Assembly: GCF_016427555.1 (NCBI RefSeq)
Contig: NZ_JAELVS010000002.1
Coordinates: forward strand, 434,001 to 498,000
DNA: 64,000 nucleotides
Source: Marinobacter litoralis
GTDB taxonomy: Bacteria; Pseudomonadota; Gammaproteobacteria; Pseudomonadales; Oleiphilaceae
Direction: 5' to 3'
Translations under genes and position numbers: made by a program
Notes under the pieces: model-generated
The model's database searches: none
What the model was told of the DNA's origin: nothing
Seen by the model: only the letters and a program-made list of their open reading frames with translations
Shown here: piece after piece, positions 40,530 through 49,857 of the stretch
Position numbering within the stretch: position 1 is the stretch's first letter
Layout of the letters: each line of letters starts with the position of its first letter

Positions 40530-40560
40530 CAGAAACCCCGGCAAAGTGCCGGGGTTTCTG
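40530..40560 (-). terminator. Intrinsic terminator after yccA
   Basis: CAGAAACCCCGGC and GCCGGGGTTTCTG pair perfectly around a 5-nt loop, 22 bp beyond the yccA stop on the minus strand and followed by a T-rich stretch in that direction. It separates yccA from the tus operon. Confidence 0.8.
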
Positions 40561-40582
40561 GAGGCTGGTTCAGCGGAGTGAA

Positions 40583-41302
40583 TCAGTCTTCGCCGGTGAA
40601 GGCGCCAATCAGGTGCAGCAGGCTGACGAACAGGTTGTAGATGTTCAGATACAGCCCGGTAGTTGCCATGATGTAGTTGGTCTCACCGCCATTAACGATA
40701 CGGCTGGTGTCGTAAAGAATGAAGCCAGACATCAGGAACACGATGGCTGCACTCATGGCCAGGCTGAACGCAGTGACCTGAACGCCGAACAAGCTGGCTA
40801 CGAAGGCGCCCAGCATGCCAACGATAACCACCATCATTCCGGCTACCAACATGCCGCGCATGAAACTGAAGTCTTTCTTGGTGGTCAGCACGTAGCCGGA
40901 CAAGCCCAGGAAGACAACAGCGGTGCCGCCCAGCGCCTGCATAACGATCTGGCTGCCGTTAGCAAACTGCAGGTAGTGCATCAGGATGGGGCCCAGTGAG
41001 AGTCCCAGCAGGCCGGTGAAGGCAAACACGACACCGATACCGGCAGCGCTGTTCGCTGTGCGAGGCAGAACCAGCCATACCAATGCCAGTGCGCCCAGGC
41101 TGCAAACCAGGCTAACGCCTTGGCTCAATCCAATGCTCATGGAAACGCCTGCCATGACAGCGCTGAACAGAAGTGTCATTGCCAGCAGGGTGTAAGTGTT
41201 ACGTAGAACCTTGGTGGCCTCTGGGCTGATGGCGCCGGTAGCGCTGCCGCGCGCGACCTGAATGCCACCCTGGCTTTGAACGTTGTATTGCCTGTTATCC
41301 AT
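40583..41302 (-). CDS. yccA: Bax inhibitor-1 family protein YccA
   Basis: Seven-helix inner-membrane protein of the BI-1 family; E. coli YccA binds and modulates the FtsH protease. The 239 residues start MDNRQYNVQSQGG with a GGAG site 9 bp upstream; a longer in-frame extension has no ribosome site. Helices follow from about residue 35, ending IYNLFVSLLHLIGAFTGED, the family C-terminus. The order tusE-tusB-tusC-tusD-yccA is that of Pseudomonas. Confidence 0.93.
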   Translation of the reverse strand: MDNRQYNVQSQGGIQVARGSATGAISPEATKVLRNTYTLLAMTLLFSAVMAGVSMSIGLSQGVSLVCSLGALALVWLVLPRTANSAAGIGVVFAFTGLLGLSLGPILMHYLQFANGSQIVMQALGGTAVVFLGLSGYVLTTKKDFSFMRGMLVAGMMVVIVGMLGAFVASLFGVQVTAFSLAMSAAIVFLMSGFILYDTSRIVNGGETNYIMATTGLYLNIYNLFVSLLHLIGAFTGED

Positions 41303-41528
41303 TCTCGTCTCCGAATTTATCAAACGGCGGGAAGGGCGGGCTGCTAAGCCTAACGTCTTCCCTTTAACCTGTAGCCCATAATAAGGTTGTATTCGCAACT
41401 TTCAATCATTTCTGACAATAAAGAAGGTGGAGAAGTTCATTACACTTCCTTCACCTTGTTGGTATTGGTGAATCGTTGACCAACCTGAAGAAAATGAACG
41501 GAAATTTCAGGAATTTCGTTATAGACCG

Positions 41529-41556
41529 TTGACAGCATAAGCGATTCCGGTATCAT
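41529..41556 (+). promoter_or_regulatory. Sigma-70 promoter of tRNA-Ser
   Basis: A consensus TTGACA at 41529-41534 and TATCAT at 41551-41556 with a 16-bp spacer, followed by a GC-rich discriminator (GCACACCGC) typical of stable-RNA promoters. It ends 35 bp before the tRNA. Confidence 0.75.
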
Positions 41557-41591
41557 GCACACCGCTGTCGAGATGACGGCAAGAAAGATGC

Positions 41592-41682
41592 GGTGGGCTG
41601 GCAGAGCGGCTGAATGCAGCGGTCTTGAAAACCGCCGAAGGTTAATAGCCTTCCCGGGGTTCGAATCCCTGGCCCACCGCCA
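41592..41682 (+). tRNA. tRNA-Ser (anticodon UGA), CCA encoded
   Basis: The acceptor stem GGTGGGC (41592-41598) pairs with GCCCACC (41672-41678), followed by discriminator G and an encoded CCA. The anticodon arm is GCGGT-CTTGAAA-ACCGC, giving anticodon TGA (reads UCN serine codons). The variable arm is long (class II), as required for tRNA-Ser, and the T loop reads TTCGAAT. It has its own promoter and no neighbouring integrase. Confidence 0.96.
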
Positions 41683-41804
41683 TTTCTTCTTTCTTATCAG
41701 TAAGTTCCAGATTTTCCTCCTCTCGAAATCATATTCTCAGAAATTTTTATGCGCACGCTTGCTACAGAGCGTTGTGTTAAACGCCCTGAAGCAAACGAAT
41801 TTAT

Positions 41805-43292
41805 TTATTTTATTGCCAGAAACGCGTCGAGCGCTTCAACATCCCCCGCTTTGGCATACAGCCCTTGCTTGGTACGACGCCATAAAATGTCGTCTGACGT
41901 GATGGCCCACTCGTTTTGCACCAGATAGCTCACCTCACGCTCGTAGAGCGTTCCAAGGAAGTGCTTGCCCAAATCCTCGATGCACTCGCAATCTTGAAGG
42001 AGGGTGCGGGATAGGGTGCCGTAGGTTCGCGCGTAGCGGCGGGCGATTGGGTTAGGTAGCCACGGATACTCTTCTTTGAGCGCGCTGATCAGGTTGGCCT
42101 GATTATCGAAATCGCCTCCGGGCAGGGCGGCAGTTTTCGTCCAGCGTTTTCCGGCAGTTTCGAAAAAATTGCACAGCCTGTCGGTGGCTGCTTCGGCCAA
42201 CTTTCGGTAAGTAGTGATTTTGCCACCGAACACCGAGATCAGGGGTGCCTGGCCTTTTTCTGCGCTCACCTCAAAGGTGTAATCCCGCGACGCTTTCTGG
42301 GCGTTCTCTTCTTCGCCGTCCATCAATGGGCGCACACCGGAATACGACCAGACAACGTCTGCAGGCTCTAGTTGTCGTTTGAAATGATCGTTGACGACAC
42401 CGAGTAAGTAGTCCGTTTCTTCCGGAGAAATTTTCGCTTTCGACGGGTCTCCTTCGTATTCAACGTCGGTGGTGCCCACCAAGGAGAAGTTGTCTTCATA
42501 GGGGATCACGAAAACAATGCGTTCGTCTTCGTTTTGGAGGATGTAGGCCTCGTCTTCTTGATTCAGTCGAGGCACCACGATGTGGCTGCCCTTTACCATG
42601 CGAATCATCTTGGGTGCTTGCATGGAAAGTGCTTCACCGAACAAAGCGCTGACCCAAGGGCCAGACGCGTTCACAATCGCGTTTGCGGTTACCATTTCCT
42701 CGTCTTGTGTGAGGGTATTTCGGAGCGTTACCTGCCACTCATTCGCGCCCCGCTTTGCGTTGACGCATTTGGTGCGGGTCATGATGGTAGCGCCGGCTTG
42801 CTCCGCTTTTTTGGCGGTCAGAACAACCAGTCTGGCATCGTCCACCCAGCCGTCAGAGTATTCGAAGCCCCGGGTCATTTCAGGTTTCAGCGGCCCGGAG
42901 CCATCAAAGCGGATTGAGCGAGAGCCGGGGAGCATTTCACGCTTGGCCAGATGGTCGTATAGAAACAGCCCCGTCCGAATCATCCACGCGGGGCGCAGAT
43001 GCGAACGATGGGGCAGGCGGAAGCGCATCGGGTGCATGATGTGGGGTGAGTTACGCAGCAATGACTCCCGCTCCGCCAGTGCCTTCTGGACCAACCGAAA
43101 CTCGTAGTGCTCCAGGTAGCGCAGTCCGCCGTGAATCAGTTTGCTGCTGTTCGACGAGGTGGCAGAGGCCAGGTCATTCATTTCGCACAGCAGAACATTT
43201 AAACCGCGGCCGGCGGCATCCATCGCGATGCCTGTACCGTTGATGCCGCCGCCGACAACTACGACATCATAGTGGGGGTGTTCTGCTGACAT
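41805..43292 (-). CDS. glpD: Aerobic glycerol-3-phosphate dehydrogenase
   Basis: Membrane-associated FAD enzyme that oxidises glycerol 3-phosphate to DHAP and passes electrons to quinone. The 495 residues start with an FAD fold (VVVVGGGINGTGIAMDAAGRG in two parts) and have the GlpD motifs SSNSSKLIHGGLRYLE (split), YSGVRPL, FGGKITTYRKLAE and the C-terminal DAO domain with DILWRRTKQGLYA. It is downstream of glpR on the same strand (132-bp gap) and divergent from glpK, completing glycerol catabolism. A near-consensus GlpR site lies in its leader. Confidence 0.96.
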   Translation of the reverse strand: MSAEHPHYDVVVVGGGINGTGIAMDAAGRGLNVLLCEMNDLASATSSNSSKLIHGGLRYLEHYEFRLVQKALAERESLLRNSPHIMHPMRFRLPHRSHLRPAWMIRTGLFLYDHLAKREMLPGSRSIRFDGSGPLKPEMTRGFEYSDGWVDDARLVVLTAKKAEQAGATIMTRTKCVNAKRGANEWQVTLRNTLTQDEEMVTANAIVNASGPWVSALFGEALSMQAPKMIRMVKGSHIVVPRLNQEDEAYILQNEDERIVFVIPYEDNFSLVGTTDVEYEGDPSKAKISPEETDYLLGVVNDHFKRQLEPADVVWSYSGVRPLMDGEEENAQKASRDYTFEVSAEKGQAPLISVFGGKITTYRKLAEAATDRLCNFFETAGKRWTKTAALPGGDFDNQANLISALKEEYPWLPNPIARRYARTYGTLSRTLLQDCECIEDLGKHFLGTLYEREVSYLVQNEWAITSDDILWRRTKQGLYAKAGDVEALDAFLAIK

Positions 43293-43349
43293 GTCTGATG
43301 CTCTCCCGACGCTAAGTGGATTGGTTCAGACATTATGCGAAAGTCTAAG

Positions 43350-43367
43350 ATGTTCGTAAAGGAAAAT
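43350..43367. promoter_or_regulatory. Candidate GlpR operator upstream of glpD
   Basis: ATGTTCG-TAAA-GGAAAAT resembles the GlpR pattern ATGTTCG-N4-CGAACAT: the left half is perfect, and the core right half differs by one base (GGAA for CGAA). It lies 58 bp upstream of the glpD ATG. Confidence 0.5.
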
Positions 43368-43424
43368 AGGAAAGAAAACGAAAGCCTGGGTTGATGGTTG
43401 TTTTCGAGAAAGAAAAGCGGCGGG

Positions 43425-44183
43425 TTAAACCAAGTGCAGGGTCACGTTGTGCTCTGTGAGCATTTTCGAAATTTCTTCAGGTGGTTTTTCGTCAGTGAAC
43501 ACGTGGTCGGCTTGCGTGATGCTGCCTAGTCTTACCATAGCGTTTCGGCCAAACTTGGAGTGATCTGCCGCCAGCAATGTTTGGCTGGAATTGGCGATGA
43601 TGGCTTGGGCCACACGGACTTCGCGATAATCAAAATCCAGAAGCGAACCGTCATTATGGATGCCACTGATCCCGATAATGCCGAAATCCATTTTGAACTG
43701 GTTGATGAAATCACGGGTGGCCTCGCCGACAATGCCGCCATCCCGGCTTCTGACTTCACCGCCGGCGATGATCACGCGAAAATCCTCTTTGGCTGACAGA
43801 ATCGAGGCAACATGCAGGTTGTTGGTGACCACCTGTAAGCCGTTTTTCGCCAGCAGGGCCTTGGCGATGGTTTCCGTGGTAGTGCCGATATTGATGAACA
43901 GCGAGGAATTATCGGGAATGAGCTTGACCATGGCCTCGGCAATCCGCTCCTTCGCTTCCAGGTCCATGATCTTCCGGGCTTGATAGGCGGTATTTACGGT
44001 GCTCGAGTCGATTCCCGCACCGCCATGGTGTCGCCGCAATTTTTTATGCTTGGCCAACTCGTTTAAATCTCGGCGTATGGTCTGCGGCGTAACCTGAAAC
44101 TGTTCGACTAACTGATCAGTGGTGACGAAACCGTTTTCCTGGATCAACTCCAGGATGAGTTCCTGTCGGTGCCGCTGTGCCAT
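43425..44183 (-). CDS. glpR: Glycerol-3-phosphate regulon repressor, DeoR family
   Basis: Repressor of 252 residues released by glycerol 3-phosphate. The N-terminal DeoR helix-turn-helix reads LILELIQENGFVTTDQLVEQF and QTIRRDLNELAKHKKLRRHHGG (each quoted in part), followed by the sugar-phosphate-sensing isomerase-like domain (NIGTTTETIAKALL, ADHSKFGRNAMVRLG). It lies between glpD and the divergent glpK operon, so it probably controls both. A perfect GTTCG-N4-CGAAC palindrome before glpV and a near match before glpD are the likely sites. Confidence 0.94.
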   Translation of the reverse strand: MAQRHRQELILELIQENGFVTTDQLVEQFQVTPQTIRRDLNELAKHKKLRRHHGGAGIDSSTVNTAYQARKIMDLEAKERIAEAMVKLIPDNSSLFINIGTTTETIAKALLAKNGLQVVTNNLHVASILSAKEDFRVIIAGGEVRSRDGGIVGEATRDFINQFKMDFGIIGISGIHNDGSLLDFDYREVRVAQAIIANSSQTLLAADHSKFGRNAMVRLGSITQADHVFTDEKPPEEISKMLTEHNVTLHLV

Positions 44184-44305
44184 TCAAACCCCTCCAAAAC
44201 TGGCTGTTGACTGTTCGATTTCGCGTGAAAACGAAAATGCAGGCAAAGTTTAGTTGTTTTAACGGTTTTGTGCAGCTTAACCGGTGGGTGGGGAATCAAA
44301 TTGAC

Positions 44306-44314
44306 TGCTATATA
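44306..44314 (+). promoter_or_regulatory. Candidate extended -10 promoter for glpK
   Basis: TGCTATATA fits an extended -10 element, 82 bp before the glpK ATG in the 213-bp glpR-glpK gap. No clear -35 and no full GlpR palindrome are visible here; only half-sites such as ATGCGAACA (44363-44371). Confidence 0.35.
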
Positions 44315-44396
44315 AGGGGGATGAGTCAAAATTCTTGGTATTTCTTTTTCAAAAAAGCAAAAATGCGAACAAAAATGAAGCCGAGGCCGAAAGCAC

Positions 44397-45869
44397 ATGA
44401 GTCAGTATCTACTTTCCATCGATCAAGGAACCACCAGCTCGCGGGCGATTCTTTTTGATCTGGACGGAAATATTCATGCCGTTCGACAAGAGGAATTCCC
44501 TCAGCATTTTCCGGACAGCGGATGGGTTGAACACGACCCGGAGGATCTTTGGTCAACGGTGAAGCGCACCTGCGATGCCGTGATGGCGGAGGAGTTTGGT
44601 CCAGACGATGAAGTACTTGGGGTCGGTATCACCAATCAGCGTGAAACAACCATCATCTGGGATCGAAAAACCGGGAAACCGGTCTACAACGCTATTGTTT
44701 GGCAAGACCGGCGAACCGCTGATTACTGCAAGTCACTCAAGTTGAGCTCCCATGAGCCCTGGGTGCACGGTAAAACCGGGCTTCTGATTGACCCTTATTT
44801 TTCGGCTACAAAGATTCGCTGGATTCTCGAAAACGTATCGGGTGTCAGGGAGCGCGCGGAAAGGGGAGAACTGGCCTTTGGCACCGTGGATACCTTCATT
44901 TTGTGGCGACTCACCGGTGGCCGGGTACATCGCACCGATGCCACGAATGCCAGTCGGACGCTGCTGTTTAACATTCACACCCAGGAGTGGGACCAGGATC
45001 TGCTCGAGATGTTCGGCATTCCCGAATCGCTGTTGCCTGAGGTGATGGACTCATCCGATGACTTCGGTGAAATCACCGAAGGTGGCGCGCTGAACGGAAC
45101 CTGTGTGTACGGTATCGCCGGTGACCAGCAGGCCGCGCTGTTCGGGCAAACTTGTTTTGAAGTGGGTATGGCCAAGAGCACCTACGGCACCGGTTGTTTT
45201 CTGATGCTCAATACCGGCGAAAAGGCGCTGCGCTCGGAACACCGGCTGCTGACCACCGTGGCGTATCGTTTGAATGGCAAAACCACCTACGCCCTGGAAG
45301 GCAGTATCTTTATTGCCGGAGCCGCGATTCAGTGGTTGCGGGATGGCCTGCAGCTAATCAACAAAGCCTGCGATACCGAACCACTGGCACAGGGAACGCC
45401 CGTTGACCACGGTGTGTATCTGGTACCTGCATTTACTGGACTTGGCGCACCTTACTGGGATCCTGACGCACGAGGGGCTATCTTTGGTTTAACGCGGGAC
45501 ACCGGAATCAAAGAGATTGTTACGGCAGGCCTGCAGTCTGTGTGTTATCAGACCAAGGATTTGCAGAAGGCGATGGAGAAAGACGGTATCCGCCCGACCA
45601 CACTTCGGGTAGACGGAGGAATGGTTGCCAACAGTTGGGTGCTGCAGTTCCTCGCCGACATACTCGGAGCAACGGTGGATCGCCCGTCGCTGGTTGAAAC
45701 CACAGCATTGGGTGTTGCATACCTAGCCGGACTGAAAGCCGGGGTGTATCAATCGCTGGACGATTTATCGGATTTATGGCGCTGCGATCGCAGGTTTGAG
45801 CCTGTGATGACAAAAGAGCATCGCGATCGTTTGTACGAGGGCTGGATCAATGCTGTGCAAAAGCTGTAG
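44397..45869 (+). CDS. glpK: Glycerol kinase
   Basis: Phosphorylates glycerol to sn-glycerol 3-phosphate, trapping imported glycerol. The 490-residue FGGY kinase starts [20 protein letters not shown] (in part) and shows [19 protein letters not shown] (split), [23 protein letters not shown] and [16 protein letters not shown]. It is slightly shorter than E. coli GlpK (502). It heads the operon with glpSTPQUV, 99 bp before glpS. Confidence 0.96.
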   Translation: MSQYLLSIDQGTTSSRAILFDLDGNIHAVRQEEFPQHFPDSGWVEHDPEDLWSTVKRTCDAVMAEEFGPDDEVLGVGITNQRETTIIWDRKTGKPVYNAIVWQDRRTADYCKSLKLSSHEPWVHGKTGLLIDPYFSATKIRWILENVSGVRERAERGELAFGTVDTFILWRLTGGRVHRTDATNASRTLLFNIHTQEWDQDLLEMFGIPESLLPEVMDSSDDFGEITEGGALNGTCVYGIAGDQQAALFGQTCFEVGMAKSTYGTGCFLMLNTGEKALRSEHRLLTTVAYRLNGKTTYALEGSIFIAGAAIQWLRDGLQLINKACDTEPLAQGTPVDHGVYLVPAFTGLGAPYWDPDARGAIFGLTRDTGIKEIVTAGLQSVCYQTKDLQKAMEKDGIRPTTLRVDGGMVANSWVLQFLADILGATVDRPSLVETTALGVAYLAGLKAGVYQSLDDLSDLWRCDRRFEPVMTKEHRDRLYEGWINAVQKL

Positions 45870-45876
45870 ACGGGCC

Positions 45877-45899
45877 GGGGCTTAACGGATTTAAGCCCC
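45877..45899 (+). repeat. Intercistronic hairpin between glpK and glpS
   Basis: GGGGCTTAA and TTAAGCCCC pair perfectly around a 5-nt loop, 7 bp after the glpK stop, with no T tract. It could stabilise the glpK message or attenuate transcription into the transporter genes. Confidence 0.5.
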
Positions 45900-45968
45900 A
45901 ACACCACTGCAGCTTGCACTGGATGACAGAGCCCGGACACGTTTTCACAAGAACAACAAGGAAGACAC

Positions 45969-47063
45969 ATGTCCTTAACGCTCGAGAACCTTTCCCGAAT
46001 GGTCGATGGTGTCGATTACATTCGGAATGCCAACCTGACGTTTGAGGCTGGCTCGTTCAACGTACTATTGGGGCGGACGCTCGCAGGTAAAACCTCGTTG
46101 ATGCGTTTGATGGCGGGGCTGGACAAGCCGACTGAAGGCCGGTTGATCTTTAACGGTAACGATGTGACCGGTCAGAGCGTCCAGCGCCGCAACATTTCGA
46201 TGATCTATCAGCAGTTCATTAATTACCCGAATCTCTCGGTTTACGAGAACATTGCTTCACCACTGCGCTTGGCGAAGATGCAGGAATCGGAGATTGATCG
46301 GCGAGTCAAAGAAACCGCAGCGATGCTGCGCATCGAGCCGTTGTTAAAGCGGTTTCCCCTGGAGCTCTCCGGAGGCCAACAGCAACGCACAGCCATGGCG
46401 AGAGCCTTGGTGAAAGATGCGACTCTGGTGCTTTTCGATGAACCGCTTGTCAACCTCGACTACAAGTTGCGCGAAGAGCTGAGGGCCGAATTGCGGGATT
46501 TGTTCCGAGAACGCCAGTGTATTGCGGTTTACGCAACCACTGAAGCGAACGAAGCCTTGGCTTTGGGGGGAACCACCACATTGCTTCACGAAGGCCGTGT
46601 GGTACAGAGTGGCCCAGTGATGGAGGTATACCGCAAGCCGGTGAATACGCTGGCTGCCCAACTGTTCAGCGAACCCCCGATGAACCTCATTCGTGGCCGT
46701 GTTTCTGATACGGAACTGTCGTTCGATGAAGATACCCGCCACGCCCTGACTCAGGAACTCGCCAATTTAAAGCCCGGCGAATACTGGTTCGGTATCCGCC
46801 CCAGCCATATTGCTCTGAAACCCGCCAACGATGACGATCTTGAGATCCCCGTGGAAGTGGCACTCAGTGAAATCAGCGGTTCTGAAACCTTCATGCATGT
46901 CGAGAGCCGTCATTTCGACATGGTTACCCAATCGATGGGCGTACACCAGTACCACACAGGCGCACCCATTCGCGTGTATTTGCCGGTCAACAAACTGTTC
47001 GTATTCGATACTCATGAACAGTTGGTGCACACACCATCTCAGCATTCGGGGAGGGGCGCTTAA
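45969..47063 (+). CDS. glpS: Glycerol ABC transporter ATPase GlpS (H-loop-deficient subunit)
   Basis: One of two ATPases of the glycerol importer known as GlpSTPQUV in Rhizobium. The 364 residues have an unusual Walker A GRTLAGKT (35-42), an intact signature LSGGQ (133-137) and Walker B LFDEP with Asp157/Glu158. The switch His is replaced: the segment reads VYATTEANEA, with Thr191 where VYVTHDQ has His. A C-terminal regulatory OB-like domain follows (about 240-364). Its stop overlaps the glpT ATG by one base. The pattern predicts that GlpS gives a good signature motif to GlpT's site but forms a poor site itself. Confidence 0.88.
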   Translation: MSLTLENLSRMVDGVDYIRNANLTFEAGSFNVLLGRTLAGKTSLMRLMAGLDKPTEGRLIFNGNDVTGQSVQRRNISMIYQQFINYPNLSVYENIASPLRLAKMQESEIDRRVKETAAMLRIEPLLKRFPLELSGGQQQRTAMARALVKDATLVLFDEPLVNLDYKLREELRAELRDLFRERQCIAVYATTEANEALALGGTTTLLHEGRVVQSGPVMEVYRKPVNTLAAQLFSEPPMNLIRGRVSDTELSFDEDTRHALTQELANLKPGEYWFGIRPSHIALKPANDDDLEIPVEVALSEISGSETFMHVESRHFDMVTQSMGVHQYHTGAPIRVYLPVNKLFVFDTHEQLVHTPSQHSGRGA

Positions 47064-48163
47064 TGGCCGAAATTCACCTGAAGTCCCTGGCGCACAGCTA
47101 CAGTAAATCGCCGTCTGGCCCTGAGGATTACGCAATTCGTCAACTTGATCACGTGTGGCAAAAAGGCGGTGCGTATGCGCTCCTAGGGCCCTCTGGATGC
47201 GGCAAGAGTACGATGCTGAATATTATTTCAGGCCTGGTTCAGCCATCGGAAGGAGAAGTTTTGTTTGATGGCAAACGGGTCAACGCGCTCTCACCACGGG
47301 ACCGGAATATCGCGCAGGTGTTTCAGTTTCCGGTGATTTACGACTCGATGACGGTATACCAAAACCTCGCGTTTCCGTTGAAGAACAACAAAGTTCCTGC
47401 GGCGCGTATCAAAGAACGCGTGCAGGAGATCGCTGAAGTTCTCGAGATTGAAGACAAGCTGCATAAAAAAGCCAAGAACCTCACGGCCGATGAGAAACAG
47501 AAAGTGTCGATGGGTCGAGGACTGGTCCGGGAAGATGTGTCGGCCATCCTGTTTGATGAACCCCTAACGGTCATCGACCCGCAGCTGAAGTGGAAGTTGC
47601 GCCGAAAGCTCAAACAAATCCATGAGCAATTCGATATCACCATGGTTTATGTCACCCACGATCAGCTGGAGGCGTCCACCTTTGCGGATAAGATTGCGGT
47701 GATGTACGACGGCCAGATCGTACAGTTTGGCACGCCGACCGAGTTGTTCGAGCAACCTAATCACACCTTCGTTGGCTACTTCATCGGCAGTCCCGGCATG
47801 AACCTGATCAACGTTGAAAAGTGCGCTTCGGGCGTTCGTTTTGGCTCTACCGAAGTGGCCTTGGAGGGCTGGCGGCTAGCGCAGTTACAGCGCCTCAATT
47901 CAACCAACATAAAGATCGGTATTAGACCTGAGTTCATAAAGTTAGGGCTTAAACCTGAAGTTAATTCTTATGAGTCTGAGGTGTTGGATATGGAGGACTT
48001 GGGCACCTACAAGATCGTTGATGTGGGTCTGGAATCCCAGATATTGAAAGTAAGAGTCGATGAGGATTTCGAGGCGCAGATCGGCAGCCGTGTTCACCTT
48101 ACCATGCCGCCGGAATGGACCATGCTGTATGTCGATGAATTCCTGATACAGGAGCAATCGTGA
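47063..48163 (+). CDS. glpT: Glycerol ABC transporter ATPase GlpT (signature-deficient subunit)
   Basis: Second ATPase of the glycerol importer, 366 residues; unrelated to the E. coli glycerol-3-phosphate antiporter also called GlpT. Walker A is canonical, GPSGCGKST (42-50), Walker B is LFDEP (Asp165/Glu166) and the H-loop is VYVTHDQ (His199). The signature is degenerate: LTADEKQKV at 140-148 in place of LSGGQQQR. This complements GlpS, which has the reverse losses. A C-terminal TOBE-like domain follows. The stop overlaps the glpP ATG by one base (TGATG). Confidence 0.88.
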   Translation: MAEIHLKSLAHSYSKSPSGPEDYAIRQLDHVWQKGGAYALLGPSGCGKSTMLNIISGLVQPSEGEVLFDGKRVNALSPRDRNIAQVFQFPVIYDSMTVYQNLAFPLKNNKVPAARIKERVQEIAEVLEIEDKLHKKAKNLTADEKQKVSMGRGLVREDVSAILFDEPLTVIDPQLKWKLRRKLKQIHEQFDITMVYVTHDQLEASTFADKIAVMYDGQIVQFGTPTELFEQPNHTFVGYFIGSPGMNLINVEKCASGVRFGSTEVALEGWRLAQLQRLNSTNIKIGIRPEFIKLGLKPEVNSYESEVLDMEDLGTYKIVDVGLESQILKVRVDEDFEAQIGSRVHLTMPPEWTMLYVDEFLIQEQS

Positions 48164-49029
48164 TGGATAAGATCCCGAACAATCGAGCCTGGTGGTTGGT
48201 ACTGCCCGTATTTCTGTTAGTGGCATTTTCGGCGCTTATCCCACTGATGACGGTAGTCAACTACTCCGTGCAGGACATCTTCGGGCCGGGGCAGGCGTAC
48301 TTTGTGGGTACGGAATGGTTCAAAGAGGTTCTGACCGATGAGCGTCTTCAGGATTCGTTGCTGCGCCAGTTTTTGTTTTCAGGCGCCGTGTTGTTGATCC
48401 AGATTCCGCTGGGTATTGGTGTGGCACTGATGATGCCGAAGTCCGGTATCAAAGGTTCCCTGTGTTTGATTCTGGTCGCCATTCCGCTGCTGATTCCCTG
48501 GAACGTGGTGGGCACCATTTGGCAGATTTTTGCGCGTGGTGACATAGGGTTGTTTGGCTGGGGCATTAACCAGATGGGCGTTGACTACAACTACACTGGT
48601 AGCACCGTCGATGCCTGGCTAACGGTGTTGCTAATGGATGTCTGGCATTGGACACCACTAGTGGCTTTGCTGTGTTATTCCGGCCTTCGCGCGATTCCTG
48701 AAGCCTTCTATCAGGCTGCGGAAATCGACCGGGCTTCCAAATGGGCTGTGTTCCGTTACATCCAGCTGCCACGGCTCAAAAGTGTGCTGATTATTGCGGT
48801 GCTGTTGCGGTTCATGGACAGTTTTATGATTTACACCGAACCCTTCGTGCTGACCGGCGGCGGGCCGGGTAGCTCGACCACCTTCCTGAGCCAGACCTTG
48901 ACCACCATGGCGATCGGGCAGTTTGATCTTGGCCGAGCAGCGGCCTTCTCGCTGATCTACTTCCTGATTGTATTGCTGATTTCGTGGTTGTTCTTCACCG
49001 CAATCACGCACGCCGACAAAGAACAATAA
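48163..49029 (+). CDS. glpP: Glycerol ABC transporter permease GlpP
   Basis: MalF/UgpA-type inner-membrane permease of 288 residues with six predicted helices. The first is AWWLVLPVFLLVAFSALIPL (quoted in part). The coupling loop is EAFYQAAEIDRASKWAVFRYIQLPRL (EAA motif, quoted in part), and the stretch GGGPGSSTTFLSQTL is typical of sugar permeases. The ATG at 48163 overlaps the glpT stop by one base; a GTG one codon earlier is less likely. glpQ follows 10 bp later. Confidence 0.92.
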   Translation: MDKIPNNRAWWLVLPVFLLVAFSALIPLMTVVNYSVQDIFGPGQAYFVGTEWFKEVLTDERLQDSLLRQFLFSGAVLLIQIPLGIGVALMMPKSGIKGSLCLILVAIPLLIPWNVVGTIWQIFARGDIGLFGWGINQMGVDYNYTGSTVDAWLTVLLMDVWHWTPLVALLCYSGLRAIPEAFYQAAEIDRASKWAVFRYIQLPRLKSVLIIAVLLRFMDSFMIYTEPFVLTGGGPGSSTTFLSQTLTTMAIGQFDLGRAAAFSLIYFLIVLLISWLFFTAITHADKEQ

Positions 49030-49039
49030 GGAGAGTGTG

Positions 49040-49846
49040 ATGAAACAAGCCCGCTCGAAAAATGTCGCGATCACTGTGTTTATAATTTTGCTGCTAACGC
49101 CTGTGTACTGGCTGCTGAATATGTCGTTCAAAACCAATCAGGAAATTCTCGGTGGACTGACCATGTGGCCGGAGAATTTCACTCTTGAGAACTACGTGGT
49201 GATTTTCACCGATCCGAGTTGGTACAACGGCTATCTGAACTCCATGGCCTATGTAACCATTAACGTCATTATCACCCTGCTGGTGGCGCTTCCCGCCGCC
49301 TATGCCTTCAGTCGTTACAAGTTTCTGGGCGACAAACACCTGTTTTTCTGGTTGCTCAGCAATCGTATGGCACCTCCGGCGGTGTTCCTGCTGCCGTTCT
49401 TCCAGCTGTATTCATCCATAGGTTTATTCGACACCCACATTGCGGTGGCCTTGGCGCATTGTCTATTCAATGTGCCGCTGGCGGTTTGGATTCTGGAAGG
49501 CTTCATGAAAGGGGTGCCCCGGGAATACGACGAGATGGCGTACATCGATGGTTACAGCTTCCCGAAGTTCTTCGTGAAGGTGTTTCTTCCCATGATCCGC
49601 TCTGGCATCGGGGTAACGGCGTTTTTTGCGTTCATGTTCTCCTGGGTTGAGCTGCTGCTGGCACGGACGTTGACCAGTGTGGATGCACAGCCCATCGGCG
49701 CCATCATGACTCGTACCATTGGTGCCAGCGGTATTGATTGGGGCGTTCTGGCAGCGGCCGGTGTGCTTACCATTATTCCGGGCTTACTGGTGATCTGGTT
49801 TGTTCGGAATCACGTGGCCAAAGGCTTCGCGCTCGGGCGCGTTTAA
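49040..49846 (+). CDS. glpQ: Glycerol ABC transporter permease GlpQ
   Basis: MalG/UgpE-type partner permease of 268 residues (not the glycerophosphodiesterase GlpQ of E. coli). It begins with a basic stretch and one helix (VAITVFIILLLTPVYWLLNM in part), then five more. The coupling loop reads REYDEMAYIDGYSFPKFFVKVFLP (in part). The C-terminus has FVRNHVAKGFALGRV, typical of this permease class. ATG at 49040 with an AAGGAGA site is preferred over the GTG just upstream. Confidence 0.92.
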   Translation: MKQARSKNVAITVFIILLLTPVYWLLNMSFKTNQEILGGLTMWPENFTLENYVVIFTDPSWYNGYLNSMAYVTINVIITLLVALPAAYAFSRYKFLGDKHLFFWLLSNRMAPPAVFLLPFFQLYSSIGLFDTHIAVALAHCLFNVPLAVWILEGFMKGVPREYDEMAYIDGYSFPKFFVKVFLPMIRSGIGVTAFFAFMFSWVELLLARTLTSVDAQPIGAIMTRTIGASGIDWGVLAAAGVLTIIPGLLVIWFVRNHVAKGFALGRV

Positions 49847-49857
49847 GGAGATAACCC

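Noticed and set aside
41592..41682. tRNA-Ser gene as an integration site of a genomic island
   Set aside because: No integrase, direct repeat of the tRNA 3' end or foreign-looking gene lies on either side.
44184..44396. Full GlpR palindrome in front of glpK
   Set aside because: Only half-sites (for example ATGCGAACA) are visible; no TTCG-N4-CGAA pair.
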